NCBI GenBank assembly: GCA_014860845.1
Contig: JACZIY010000662.1
Coordinates: forward strand, 1 to 11,639
Length of the DNA: 11,639 bases
Source of the DNA: Anaerolineaceae bacterium
GTDB taxonomy: Bacteria; Chloroflexota; Anaerolineae; Anaerolineales; Anaerolineaceae
Direction of reading: 5' to 3'
This document shows positions 1 through 7,673 of the stretch, piece by piece. Each line of letters starts with the position of its first letter. Position 1 is the stretch's first letter. A model generated the notes under the pieces. The model did not search any database and was not told where the DNA came from. It saw nothing but the letters and a program-made list of their open reading frames with translations. The translations under genes were made by a program, and so were the position numbers.

Positions 1-601
1 TAGTCCAGATTTCTGCGTTGGAAGGTTTCTGAAGAAAGACTGGCCAGAATAAAATTGCCAGAATTGCGATGAAAAGTGAAGCGAAAAATGCCGCAAATGT
101 GCCTAACGTTGTTACCCCACCCGATGCCCCGGCCTCCATTGATTGACCAGTCACCAGGTTGATAGGACTTTTCTTGCTCAAAACACCTAATTCTGTTGCC
201 CAGGTATCCGCATTGACAGCAGCCATTGTTCCACAAAAAGCCAACCATGGCCAGATGTAATCCGGGAAGATTGCATGCAGAATAACAAAAATACCAGCAA
301 TACCACCATTTGCCCAAACCTGCCAGGCATCCCTTTTGGATCCTTTTGAAAATTTTTCTTCCAGGTCAGCTTTACGACGTTTAAAAAGTTTTGAAAGCAC
401 ACTGGAGGAAATAAAAAATCCCATCAGAACCACTGCCCAGGCAAAGCCACCCAGACCAAACACAACAGTCCCCAATAAGCAGGCTGCAATGGCACCACTC
501 TTGGATAAAAATCCAATCTTAAATGAAGAAAAAGCAATGAGAACAGCCAGTATAAAACCAATGAATAATTGGGAATTAAAAATAGCAATCAATTGGTTCA
601 C
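1..601 (-). CDS. DUF92 family integral membrane protein, C-terminus cut by window edge
   Basis: The first 200 codons read openly off the left edge. I recognise DUF92 (COG1836) from a SKSGAIAACLLGTVVFGLGG block near residues 31-50, an NGGIAG block, and AAVNADTWATELGVLS followed by GASGGVTTLG in the second half. Several hydrophobic segments fit a polytopic inner-membrane protein. The family includes plant VTE6, a phytyl-phosphate kinase, so a prenyl-phosphate kinase role is possible, but this is family knowledge and not shown here. I chose the GTG at 601-599 because the upstream gene's TGA (604-602) sits directly before it (TGAGTG) and blocks any earlier in-frame start; a TTG at 592 is the alternative. 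There is no visible Shine-Dalgarno, so translation is probably coupled to the PH-domain gene upstream. It is the last visible gene of the minus-strand operon. Confidence 0.85.
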   Translation of the reverse strand, partial: MNQLIAIFNSQLFIGFILAVLIAFSSFKIGFLSKSGAIAACLLGTVVFGLGGFAWAVVLMGFFISSSVLSKLFKRRKADLEEKFSKGSKRDAWQVWANGGIAGIFVILHAIFPDYIWPWLAFCGTMAAVNADTWATELGVLSKKSPINLVTGQSMEAGASGGVTTLGTFAAFFASLFIAILAILFWPVFLQKPSNAEIWT

Positions 602-1522
602 TCATATATAAATGGATAAAATGATCATAGAAACCAAAAGGAGGATCGGGGTTATTACACCTCCTGACCACAATAGATAAGAAATTTGAAAGTATTCGAT
701 CCTGCGGAAGAAAAATAAACCCAGGATCATATTGATGACCAGAACAAATAATCCCAATATGGGGATCAATAATAATTGTTGGGAATTAACCAATTCTAAA
801 GGTTGACCTTGCGGGGAGAAACCTAATGGCAATTGTTGGTGATTGGCAATAATGAATCCACTCACCAACCATAGAAGCAATGTCAATCCAATGTTCAATG
901 GCACCAGGTATTTTGCAAATTTATCTTTGAGCACATTCTGAACAAACGCTGCCGGTCTGGTGGATAATGATTCAATCGGGAAAAGACTACCCATCTCAAA
1001 TGTTCTTTGAAATGCCAATTCAAAATCACGTGGATTCTGCGGTGAAATTGCATACACCTTTGCAGGTGTTGCGACCAGTATGATTTTTTCAAGATTCGAG
1101 GCAATGAATTCAATTGTCCCTAAACTCTCTGAATGTTTCTCTCCTAAAATGGCACCCGACCAGGCGAGCACAGGGGGCTGAATGGCGTATCCCGATTCAT
1201 TGGCACGACGAAGCCACTCAATATCTGTCAATGGGATATCCTCTGTGCGTAAGCCCCAGCGGATACGTAAACCATCCCGTTCCAGAATATAACGGGCATA
1301 CATTAACGCATATCCACGATAAACAACGAAGGGGATAAGTGCTGTCAGGATGACAATCAGGATCATAAAAATAACAAAAAAACTTCCTTCAGCCCAACTG
1401 GTGGTTGCCCATAGTGCCATAAACATAATTAGAACCAGAATGACAAGTAATATTCCATGCAGAATAATCCCTTGTTTTCGATCAGGAAAGAAAATCTGAG
1501 TATTCTGGTCCTTGAAACTCAT
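602..1522 (-). CDS. Multi-pass membrane protein with bacterial PH-like domain
   Basis: This 306-residue protein has two hydrophobic helices near residues 18-39 and 47-69, a soluble stretch of about 70-200, and three more helices near 206-227, 249-273 and 281-304. The soluble part contains YILERDGLRIRWGLRTEDIP at about 78-97 followed by LTDIEWLRRA, then ILVATPAKVYAISPQNPRDF further on. This strand pattern is typical of bacterial PH-like (bPH) domains linked to membrane helices. No enzyme motif is visible, and the biochemical function is unknown. Its ATG overlaps the TGA of the upstream lipoprotein gene by the four bases ATGA, and its own TGA directly abuts the GTG of the DUF92 gene, so it is translationally coupled on both sides. 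The bPH assignment is by motif reading and could be a related family. Confidence 0.8.
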   Translation of the reverse strand: MSFKDQNTQIFFPDRKQGIILHGILLVILVLIMFMALWATTSWAEGSFFVIFMILIVILTALIPFVVYRGYALMYARYILERDGLRIRWGLRTEDIPLTDIEWLRRANESGYAIQPPVLAWSGAILGEKHSESLGTIEFIASNLEKIILVATPAKVYAISPQNPRDFELAFQRTFEMGSLFPIESLSTRPAAFVQNVLKDKFAKYLVPLNIGLTLLLWLVSGFIIANHQQLPLGFSPQGQPLELVNSQQLLLIPILGLFVLVINMILGLFFFRRIEYFQISYLLWSGGVITPILLLVSMIILSIYI

Positions 1523-2625
1523 TTCACTTCAACCGTTATGATTGCATCACTGCCACCACTATTCACACCAGAAATCATAATCGTGATGGTTTCTTCTGCT
1601 TTTATATAAGTGATCACGTAAAAGTCATCATAAACAGTTTCATCACTCAAGGTGTAACCCGCTACAGGCATTTCCAAGCGATAGTAATCAGCCAAGTTGG
1701 ATGCAACATCCGGGGAGTTAAAACTCATCATGGAACCGATGATGGAGAGATCCTGTGCATTCTCTGGCACGGGGAGATCATACACTCCGCCTTCCGCTGC
1801 CAATTGGCATTTTTCCGGAAGAGGAATTTCAATTATGCTATTCGTATCGGTCAGATTATATTCCCAACGAATGGTACCTGCCACATTTATACCTTCTGTT
1901 TCAGAATATGCTTCTCCCTGAGCCTCCCCAGCAAATTTGACAATAAATCCACCTTCCTGGGCATACCAGATTTCAGCATCTACGTTCTTGAGTGTCGAGT
2001 TAATCATTACTACATTCTTTACCTGATAACGGTTTGAAGCCACCCCATTTATCATTTCACCCTGTTGTTTTAAATTTCCAATATCAAGGTTACTAAAAAT
2101 GGATGATAATCCCAGATCAGAACCATCAGCATCCAACACATCCAGGTTTTCGGTAAACGCAGTGCATTCACCAACCTCATTCAATAGGAAGACTTCATTA
2201 CCAAAGCGATACACATCTAAAATTTGTAACGGTTTTATTTCAGTTGTCGTTTCCATGTGCATGTGGACAATCTGAAGAGATTTAATAACCTCCTGATCAT
2301 TAACGACGGAAATACTGGTTGTATTTCCTTCATCATCCATACCTTGTAATGATTGAACAAATTGGAACCGGAAACTTTCCAGGGTATTCATTCCAAATGC
2401 AAGATCATCAAAATGAGGTTGAGTGGAATTCCCTGATTCCTGTCCTTCATTATTAAGTTCAGCCACCTCATCAACCACCAGGGTAGCAATTTGACCTGGA
2501 TTTGAAATTGCCTCCCCCACCTTTTCTGGTAACCGATCGATAATCGAATTTCGAAAATCGGAAGAGCAAGCCAGACTTGATAAAACTAAAACCATGAAAA
2601 TAGAAATTATTTTTATTTTTTTCAT
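1519..2625 (-). CDS. Secreted lipoprotein, LolA/LppX-like N-terminal part with extra C-terminal domain
   Basis: This is a 368-residue lipoprotein. It begins with a Lys-rich n-region, a hydrophobic stretch and a lipobox ending SSLAC, with the lipidated Cys at residue 20, so it should be exported and anchored in the membrane. Residues 70-280 resemble LolA/LppX-type lipid-binding folds by pattern: FRFQFVQSL, then GEMINGVASNRYQVKN, then an AEIWYAQEGGFIVKF strand. A linker, VYDLPVPENAQD, leads to a second small domain from about residue 300 (SNLADYYRLEMPVAGYTLSD). C154 and C283 could form a disulfide. The start is supported by the signal peptide and by AGGA about 5 bases upstream, overlapping the bactofilin stop codon 6 bases away. 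Lipid binding is inferred; the exact ligand is unknown. Confidence 0.8.
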   Translation of the reverse strand: MKKIKIISIFMVLVLSSLACSSDFRNSIIDRLPEKVGEAISNPGQIATLVVDEVAELNNEGQESGNSTQPHFDDLAFGMNTLESFRFQFVQSLQGMDDEGNTTSISVVNDQEVIKSLQIVHMHMETTTEIKPLQILDVYRFGNEVFLLNEVGECTAFTENLDVLDADGSDLGLSSIFSNLDIGNLKQQGEMINGVASNRYQVKNVVMINSTLKNVDAEIWYAQEGGFIVKFAGEAQGEAYSETEGINVAGTIRWEYNLTDTNSIIEIPLPEKCQLAAEGGVYDLPVPENAQDLSIIGSMMSFNSPDVASNLADYYRLEMPVAGYTLSDETVYDDFYVITYIKAEETITIMISGVNSGGSDAIITVEVK

Positions 2626-2631
2626 ATCATC

Positions 2632-3048
2632 CTATTCGGAATCTGTTAGCGGCTTAACTTCTTCAACCAGGGATAACTCCACACGTTCTTCCATCCGAAC
2701 CTGACCACGTAAGAATGCACCTTCCTCTGTGGAAAAAGCCACAGTTGTGACATCTCCCCATACACGCCCAGTGCTACGGATTTCTAATTTTTCTGCAATA
2801 ATATTTCCTTTGACAGCCCCTGCGACAATGACAGAATTTGCCTGTATTTGTTCACAGCTGACGCGGCCAGTCTCTCCGATAACCACCAAACCGCGAATGT
2901 TTATTTCTCCTTCAAAGGCTCCTTCAATCCGAATGCCGCCACTGCCACGTAGATCACCTTTCCAATTAATCCCTGGACCCAGAACTGAGGTAACACGTTC
3001 GATAGGAGCCTGTGGTGTCAGAGGTGAAGTTGGTGTTTTTCGAAACAT
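2632..3048 (-). CDS. Bactofilin (polymer-forming cytoskeletal protein)
   Basis: This 138-residue protein shows the bactofilin (PF04519) pattern: TSVLGPGINWKGDLRGSGG at about 20-38, IEGAFEGEINIRG at 41-53, then repeating short beta-helix rungs (VIVAGAVKGNIIAEKLEI and RVWGDV) to about residue 118. Flexible tails lie on both sides, as usual. Bactofilins self-assemble without nucleotide into filaments at the inner face of the membrane and act as scaffolds for wall or envelope enzymes. The length is normal. A strong Shine-Dalgarno (AGGAG, 3060-3056) lies 7 bases before the ATG. It sits between two lipoprotein genes, 42 bases after one and 6 bases before the other, so it may position an envelope complex made of its neighbours; that role is inferred from context only. 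Confidence 0.95.
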   Translation of the reverse strand: MFRKTPTSPLTPQAPIERVTSVLGPGINWKGDLRGSGGIRIEGAFEGEINIRGLVVIGETGRVSCEQIQANSVIVAGAVKGNIIAEKLEIRSTGRVWGDVTTVAFSTEEGAFLRGQVRMEERVELSLVEEVKPLTDSE

Positions 3049-3055
3049 AGTCTTT

Positions 3056-3060
3056 CTCCT
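3056..3060 (-). promoter_or_regulatory. Strong ribosome binding site of bactofilin gene
   Basis: On the minus strand AAAGGAG precedes the bactofilin ATG, with 7 bases between AGGAG and ATG. It is the only strong Shine-Dalgarno in the minus-strand operon, so the bactofilin is probably made in excess of its operon partners, as a filament subunit would need. The expression level is inference. Confidence 0.75.
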
Positions 3061-3090
3061 TTGTTTCCAGAATTACCATGTTAAAGGCAA

Positions 3091-3885
3091 TTATCGCTTA
3101 ATAATAACGCGAAATTCATCTTTTTGGAGATAATCGTTCATTGTTTCCCAGGCGATTCCCTGTAGGAATTGAACTGAATCCCCATCCAGTTTGACAATCT
3201 CATCAGGATTATCGAACCCAATGGAAGTATAAACCGGATTATCCAGGGGAGATTCACCCGTGATACTGGCATACAACACACAGGCTGATAAATATACACC
3301 TAACGCCGAAGGATGAATCCCATCATTGGCATACAGTTGGAGATCAGGTCTATTTTTAAGTGCAGCTTGCCAGGCTGGTCCAACCGGGACAATTGTCAAA
3401 TCTTCCTGCCAACCCAATTGGTGGATCATGCGATCCAATCTTTCCCTTTCCGATACAGAATCTACAGCAGAACTCCAGGGGTAAAAAACGACAACCTGTA
3501 TGTCTAGCTTTTTGAAGAAATCAACCCAGGTTTTCGCATTCTTCTCGAAATCTTCCTCAGAAAAATTCCTTTGCACCCCAAACGCCTGAATAATAACCAG
3601 ATCTGTATTCTGCAAATTGGTTAATTGTAAAAATTCTTCCTGATTGAATGATGAGACCAATGTATAACGCGGAGAAATCGCTCGATGCATACGCAGAAAC
3701 TGTGAATCACCAGCCAGTTCCAGCAATAACAAAGTCTGCATATCCAAGGGGCCGGTCCGGAGTTGATCATCACCCACCCAGAGAAAATGTTCAAGTCCAT
3801 CATCAACTGGTGTTGGCGATAAATTTAAATTACTGCAACCGGATAAAAAAATCGTTAATATTAAGAGACTCCCCCACCACTTCAT
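3091..3885 (-). CDS. SGNH-hydrolase-like lipoprotein, nucleophile position changed
   Basis: From the ATG at 3885 this is a 264-residue protein with a lipoprotein signal (MKWWGSLLILTIFLSGC, Cys17). A longer reading from 4017 is rejected because it would bury this signal peptide and overlap the glycosylase gene by 136 bases; the chosen ATG instead overlaps the glycosylase TGA by ATGA. The mature part looks like an SGNH/GDSL hydrolase: a first strand FLWVGDD at 34-40, a DLVIIQAFGV strand at 95-104, a VVVFYPW strand at 131-137, and the terminal Asp-x-x-His block NDGIHPSALGVYL with D188 and H191. In active members the first strand ends in GDS or GNS; here it is GDD, so the nucleophile Ser is Asp40. 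It may be non-catalytic or bind a glycan or peptide. The SGNH call is fairly firm, activity is doubtful. Confidence 0.75.
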   Translation of the reverse strand: MKWWGSLLILTIFLSGCSNLNLSPTPVDDGLEHFLWVGDDQLRTGPLDMQTLLLLELAGDSQFLRMHRAISPRYTLVSSFNQEEFLQLTNLQNTDLVIIQAFGVQRNFSEEDFEKNAKTWVDFFKKLDIQVVVFYPWSSAVDSVSERERLDRMIHQLGWQEDLTIVPVGPAWQAALKNRPDLQLYANDGIHPSALGVYLSACVLYASITGESPLDNPVYTSIGFDNPDEIVKLDGDSVQFLQGIAWETMNDYLQKDEFRVIIKR

Positions 3886-4496
3886 GAATGAATGCTCTTT
3901 TCTTTGGTTTGTGAGGCATAAAACCAGAACCGCCAGGGCATACTTCGCCAGGGTTCTGGTGTATTCCCAATACCAATCCTCGGACCTGATTGGACCAGCG
4001 ATTCTTCGACTTGCCATCCTGTTTCAATCCATAAATTAGCATCACTTCGGGTGATATTGATCCCATTCTGGTCACCATTAATTTGCAACGCCTGGGTTAA
4101 CTTGGCAGGACCATTGGTCCAGTTCTTTTGATTGACCTGGCTGCGGTTTTCAGCAATGATTGCAACTCCACCCTGCGATTCAATTGCCCGTATCAAAACG
4201 GCAGCTGGATAATCCTGCTCTCCAGTGACCACATTCAAGCACCAGTGCATGCCATAGGTAAAGTACACATAAGCTCTACCCGCAGGTCCAAACATGACCG
4301 CATTTCTGTTCGTCTTCCCGACCCTGGCATGACATGCCAGATCCTGCATACCATCATATGCTTCCGTCTCGCAGATAATGCCGGAGATTCGTTTCCCATC
4401 CAACATCCGCACCAGGCGTTTACCCAGAAGATCTCGAGCTACATCGACTACATAGCGGTCATAAAAACCCTCTGGAAGAATATAATCTATCTTCAT
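3882..4496 (-). CDS. mpg: DNA-3-methyladenine glycosylase, AAG/MPG family
   Basis: This 204-residue enzyme should excise alkylated purines such as 3-methyladenine, hypoxanthine and ethenoadenine from DNA, starting base excision repair in the cytoplasm. The AAG family (PF02245) features are present: ETEAY with the catalytic Glu at 45 and stacking Tyr at 47, His56 in the ACHAR segment, VYFTYGMHWCLN with the intercalating Tyr81 and with Tyr78 and Asn88, and LIRAIE with Arg103. These correspond to human AAG E125, Y127, H136, Y162, Y159, N169 and R182. Length matches bacterial homologues. I chose ATG 4496 over an in-frame TTG at 4523 because homologues begin close to LPEGFY and because a TAAAAT box lies 7 bases before it. 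It heads the minus-strand operon and its TGA overlaps the next ATG. Confidence 0.95.
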   Translation of the reverse strand: MKIDYILPEGFYDRYVVDVARDLLGKRLVRMLDGKRISGIICETEAYDGMQDLACHARVGKTNRNAVMFGPAGRAYVYFTYGMHWCLNVVTGEQDYPAAVLIRAIESQGGVAIIAENRSQVNQKNWTNGPAKLTQALQINGDQNGINITRSDANLWIETGWQVEESLVQSGPRIGIGNTPEPWRSMPWRFWFYASQTKEKSIHS

Positions 4497-4503
4497 AGAA
4501 GTA

Positions 4504-4509
4504 ATTTTA
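4504..4509 (-). promoter_or_regulatory. Candidate -10 box for leaderless transcription of the glycosylase operon
   Basis: TAAAAT on the minus strand is followed by 7 bases and then the ATG at 4496. A -10 box at that distance puts the transcript start on or next to the A of the ATG. There is no Shine-Dalgarno upstream, which agrees with a leaderless mRNA. TG stands directly before the box. No convincing -35 was seen at 16-18 bases. Confidence 0.5.
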
Positions 4510-4551
4510 CATGAACCACGCAAAAGCAGACTGAGTTTTCTTTCTGGATGG

Positions 4552-4557
4552 TAAAAT
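4552..4557 (+). promoter_or_regulatory. Candidate extended -10 box for leaderless transcription of the glycan gene cluster
   Basis: TAAAAT is preceded by TGG, giving an extended -10 form (TGnTAAAAT), and is followed by exactly 7 bases and the ATG at 4565. This mirrors the divergent promoter in hexamer and spacing. No Shine-Dalgarno precedes this ATG and no good -35 hexamer is visible, which fits an extended -10, leaderless promoter. The transcript start is predicted, not shown. Confidence 0.5.
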
Positions 4558-4564
4558 AATCGAT

Positions 4565-5785
4565 ATGAAAATCCTGTTAATCAACCAGGTATTTGTCTCC
4601 CCAGATGAACCGGGACACACCCGGCATTATGAAATGGCAAAATACTTACAAACATACGGAGATGAATTGGTCATTGTCGCATCGGATTTAAATTATCAAA
4701 CCGGACAACGTACGGTTGACCATAAGGGTCTGGTCAAGGAACAGGTTGTTGAAGGGGTACACATCTTCCGAACATACATCTACCCCGCCATTCATCGCAG
4801 TTATTTCTGGCGCATATTCTCATTCTTCAGTTTCATGTTCAGTTCATTTATCGCTGCCATGCGGGTGAAGGATGTTGATATTATCATGGGCACCACCCCA
4901 CCGATTTTTCAGGCGTTTTCTTCCTGGTTAGTAGCTTTCCTGCGCCGCAAACCATTTTTATTGGAAGTGCGCGATCTCTGGCCGGAGTTCATTGTCAGTA
5001 TGGGTGTTTTCAACAATCCAATCCTTATCAAACTAGCCCGAATGTTGGAAATGTTTTTATATATGCGTGCCACCCACATACTGGTCAATTCGCCAGCTTA
5101 TAAAACCTATATTGAAGAAAAAGGTATTCCTGCGAATAAAATTACGTTTATCCCTTATGGCGCAGATATCCAGATGTTCCATCCTGAATTGGTTGGCAAC
5201 CAATTACGTCAGGAACTCAACTTGCAGGATAAATTTCTGGTCCTTTATACTGGAGCACTCGGCCAGGCAAATGATATTTACACCATCTTGCGAGCAGCCA
5301 GCCATTTAAAAGAAAATGAACATATCCAATTTGTACTATTTGGAGATGGGAAAGAACGTCCAAAACTACAGGCAGAAGCCCAGAAGCTAGAATTGAATAA
5401 TCTGCTCTTTGCCGGTGTCAGACCCAAGCATCAAATTCCTGCCATCGTCGCAGCAGCGGATGTCTGCCTGGCAATTCTGCAGGATATTCCCATGTTCCGC
5501 ACTACTTATCCCAATAAGGTTTTTGATTACATGGCAGCTGGTAAACCCACCATCCTGGTGATTGATGGGGTCATTCGCCAGGTCATCGAAGAAAGTCAGG
5601 GAGGGGTATATGTTCCGCCCGGTGACGATCGACAATTAGCAGATACTATCCTTACTTTATCATCTCAACCTGATCAAATCAATGCCATGGGAAGCAATGC
5701 CCATTCGTATCTGGAAAAACATCTGGATCGTCATGTTATGCTAGAGAAAACCAGAGATTTATTCCTGCAATTGAGGAAGGCATGA
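4565..5785 (+). CDS. WbuB-like family 4 glycosyltransferase
   Basis: This 406-residue protein should transfer a sugar from a nucleotide donor to a lipid-linked acceptor at the cytoplasmic membrane. It has the GT-B fold of the GT4 family: an N-terminal acceptor domain starting MKILLINQVF with HTRHYEMAKYL, an aromatic hydrophobic patch near 80-100, LLEVRDLWPEF at 132-142, PYGAD at 197-201, and a donor domain with LYTGALGQAND at 227-237, FGDGKERP at 259-266 and PNKVFDYMAAGKP at 326-338. The RDLWP block and the NKVF-YMAAGKP block are typical of WbuB-like transferases; E. coli WbuB is known for adding N-acetyl-L-fucosamine. Donor and acceptor here are unknown. It opens the plus-strand cluster, and its TGA overlaps the SDR start by ATGA. 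Confidence 0.92.
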   Translation: MKILLINQVFVSPDEPGHTRHYEMAKYLQTYGDELVIVASDLNYQTGQRTVDHKGLVKEQVVEGVHIFRTYIYPAIHRSYFWRIFSFFSFMFSSFIAAMRVKDVDIIMGTTPPIFQAFSSWLVAFLRRKPFLLEVRDLWPEFIVSMGVFNNPILIKLARMLEMFLYMRATHILVNSPAYKTYIEEKGIPANKITFIPYGADIQMFHPELVGNQLRQELNLQDKFLVLYTGALGQANDIYTILRAASHLKENEHIQFVLFGDGKERPKLQAEAQKLELNNLLFAGVRPKHQIPAIVAAADVCLAILQDIPMFRTTYPNKVFDYMAAGKPTILVIDGVIRQVIEESQGGVYVPPGDDRQLADTILTLSSQPDQINAMGSNAHSYLEKHLDRHVMLEKTRDLFLQLRKA

Positions 5786-6657
5786 AGGTATTCGTAACCG
5801 GCGCAACCGGGTTTACGGGCAGTAGAACCGTTCCCCTTTTGTTAGAAAGAGGATGGGATGTGCATTGTTTGTATCGCCAAAGCAGTGATCGAAGCGTATT
5901 GCCGCAATTGGAAATCCACTGGCACCCGGGAAATCTGGAAAACCAGGAGCATTTGATGGAATCCATGCAGGGCTGCGACACACTCGTCAATATCGCATCC
6001 TTAGGATTTGGTCACGCAGAAAATATTGTCAAATCTGCGCAGGCAGCCGGGATCCAACGAGCCATTTTTATCAGTACAACTGCTATTTTCACAAAATTGA
6101 ACAGCCAAAGTAAGCGAACACGGCTGGCAGCGGAAGCAGCCATCCAAAACAGCGATCTGGCATATTCCAATCTGCGTCCTACCATGATCTACGGCAGCCA
6201 GCGTGATCGTAATATGTACCGGTTGATACGCCTGTTGCAACGGTTTCCATTAATCCCAATCTTTGGAAAAGGAAATTATTTGCAGCAACCAGTTTTTGTG
6301 GATGATGTGGCAAAGGCTATCATACAATGTCTGGATCAACCAAAAACGATTGGTAAAAGTTACAACATTGCTGGAAAAAACGCTATTACATATAATGAAG
6401 TCATTGATACCATTGCGACAATCATGGATCGTAAAATTTACAAACTTTATCTACCGGATAAAATTGTTGTTAAATTTTTGAGATTGTTAGAAAAAATGAA
6501 ATTACCCTTCCCAATCAAAGCTGAACAGGTTAAACGATTAAATGAAAACAAGGAATTTTCATATGAAGAAGCCAGTATTGATTTTAATTATCAACCACGT
6601 TCCTTCGAAGAGGGGATCCGGATAGAAATCAAACAAGTTTTAAGCAAAACAGCATGA
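5782..6657 (+). CDS. Atypical extended SDR (NAD-dependent epimerase/reductase-like), Tyr missing
   Basis: This 291-residue protein has a Rossmann fold with the cofactor loop GATGFTGS at 7-14 and later strands FISTTAIF (96-103), LRPTMIYG (131-138) and QPVFVDDVAKAI (159-170), as in sugar-nucleotide epimerases and reductases. The usual YxxxK catalytic pair is not intact: Lys111 is there, but the residue four before it is Asn107 (NSQSK). Related proteins in glycan loci may share this lack, so it could be a family trait. Between a WbuB-like transferase and a WbpL-like phosphotransferase, it may finish or protect a 6-deoxy amino sugar donor, as WbpV or WreQ reductases are thought to do; that is inference. 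The start overlaps the previous TGA by ATGA and has GAGGAAGG just upstream. Its own TGA overlaps the next ATG. Confidence 0.85.
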   Translation: MKVFVTGATGFTGSRTVPLLLERGWDVHCLYRQSSDRSVLPQLEIHWHPGNLENQEHLMESMQGCDTLVNIASLGFGHAENIVKSAQAAGIQRAIFISTTAIFTKLNSQSKRTRLAAEAAIQNSDLAYSNLRPTMIYGSQRDRNMYRLIRLLQRFPLIPIFGKGNYLQQPVFVDDVAKAIIQCLDQPKTIGKSYNIAGKNAITYNEVIDTIATIMDRKIYKLYLPDKIVVKFLRLLEKMKLPFPIKAEQVKRLNENKEFSYEEASIDFNYQPRSFEEGIRIEIKQVLSKTA

Positions 6658-7673
6658 AAGAATTGATCGCTTTCTTAATTCTGACAGTAATTGCCTACCT
6701 AGGTGTTGAAATTATTCGGAATTGGTTGATGAAACGCCGGGTGATCGATCTGCCGAATGAACGCAGCTCCCATTCTGTCCCCACACCACGCGGAGGAGGT
6801 TTGGTGATCGTGATAATCACCCTTGCAGTTGCGCTGGTCAGCATGTTCCTGTCACAGAACTGGAAGGAAGGACTGGTCTTTGTGATCGTTGGTTGTGGTG
6901 TTGCCTGGATCGGTTGGCAGGATGATGTAAAATCGCTTTCCCCTAAAGTTCGTTTTTTATTACAGGGTTTGGCAGCGGTCGCCACCATTCTGGGTTTAGG
7001 ATATTTCGACTCGATTACCATTCCACTTCTTGGTGAACTGCACCTGGGTGTCATTGGCATACCCATTACCCTGTTGTGGATTGTAGGATTGATCAATGCC
7101 TATAATTTTATGGACGGCATTGATGGGATTTCTGGAAGTGTAGCGCTTACTGCAGCCATGGGTTGGATGCTCTTTCTCGGAGTAAACGGGCGATTTTCCA
7201 ACCCAATCTTCTGGATTGCCCTGGCAATTGCTGCTTCCAACCTGGGTTTTCTGGGACATAACTGGTCACCAGCCCGCATTTTCATGGGCGATGTTGCCAG
7301 CACCTTTCTGGGGTATTGTTTTGCTGTCCTGCCACTCTTATTGGTTAACAAAGTTGAGGATGCTTTCCTGCTGGGGGTCATCGTCATGTGGGCTTACATT
7401 CTGGATACATTAATAACCTTCATTCGTCGCCTATTCAAGCGGGAACGAGTTTTTTCAGCTCACCGAACACATATTTATCAACGCCTGGTCATCAGTGGCT
7501 ACCAGGTACCCTCGATATCCAGCCTTTACTTATTGCTTACTTCCCTGGGCGTCGTTCTGGCTTATGCGTGGATTCAGGGATATACTTTTGCTCCGCCTGC
7601 TATTATTATCGGCTTACCCGTATTCTGGATTATCCTGATAGGCTTTACGAAATATCGTGAAAATAAATCGTAG
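6654..7673 (+). CDS. Polyprenyl-phosphate sugar-1-phosphate transferase, WecA/WbpL-like
   Basis: This 339-residue multi-pass membrane enzyme should start glycan assembly by moving a HexNAc-1-phosphate from a UDP-sugar to undecaprenyl phosphate on the cytoplasmic face. It belongs to the MraY/WecA group (PF00953). Motifs: DLPNERSSHSVPTPRGGG at 32-49, GWQDD with D90 and D91, NAYNFMDGIDG with N151, D154 and D157, ARIFMGDVAS with D213, and SAHRTHIYQRL at 268-278. The HRxHxYQ ending is of the WecA/WbpL type rather than the MraY type, so it acts on a surface glycan, not on the peptidoglycan precursor. About ten hydrophobic segments are visible. The start overlaps the SDR stop by ATGA, and the 3' end overlaps the heparinase-like gene by 17 bases. 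The sugar specificity cannot be read from the sequence. Confidence 0.93.
   Translation: MKELIAFLILTVIAYLGVEIIRNWLMKRRVIDLPNERSSHSVPTPRGGGLVIVIITLAVALVSMFLSQNWKEGLVFVIVGCGVAWIGWQDDVKSLSPKVRFLLQGLAAVATILGLGYFDSITIPLLGELHLGVIGIPITLLWIVGLINAYNFMDGIDGISGSVALTAAMGWMLFLGVNGRFSNPIFWIALAIAASNLGFLGHNWSPARIFMGDVASTFLGYCFAVLPLLLVNKVEDAFLLGVIVMWAYILDTLITFIRRLFKRERVFSAHRTHIYQRLVISGYQVPSISSLYLLLTSLGVVLAYAWIQGYTFAPPAIIIGLPVFWIILIGFTKYRENKS

Noticed and set aside
336..611. Plus-strand open frame of 91 codons at the left end
   Set aside because: It is antisense to the DUF92 gene, whose motifs are clear on the minus strand.
2729..3133. Plus-strand open frame of 134 codons
   Set aside because: It lies antisense to the bactofilin gene, shows no recognisable motif and has no start signal.
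3886..4017. Upstream extension of the SGNH-like lipoprotein gene to 4017
   Set aside because: It would bury a clear lipoprotein signal peptide at residue 45 and overlap the glycosylase gene deeply; the ATG at 3885 sits at an ATGA junction.
4497..4523. TTG start for the DNA glycosylase at 4523
   Set aside because: No Shine-Dalgarno is present; the ATG at 4496 fits the family N-terminus and the promoter spacing.
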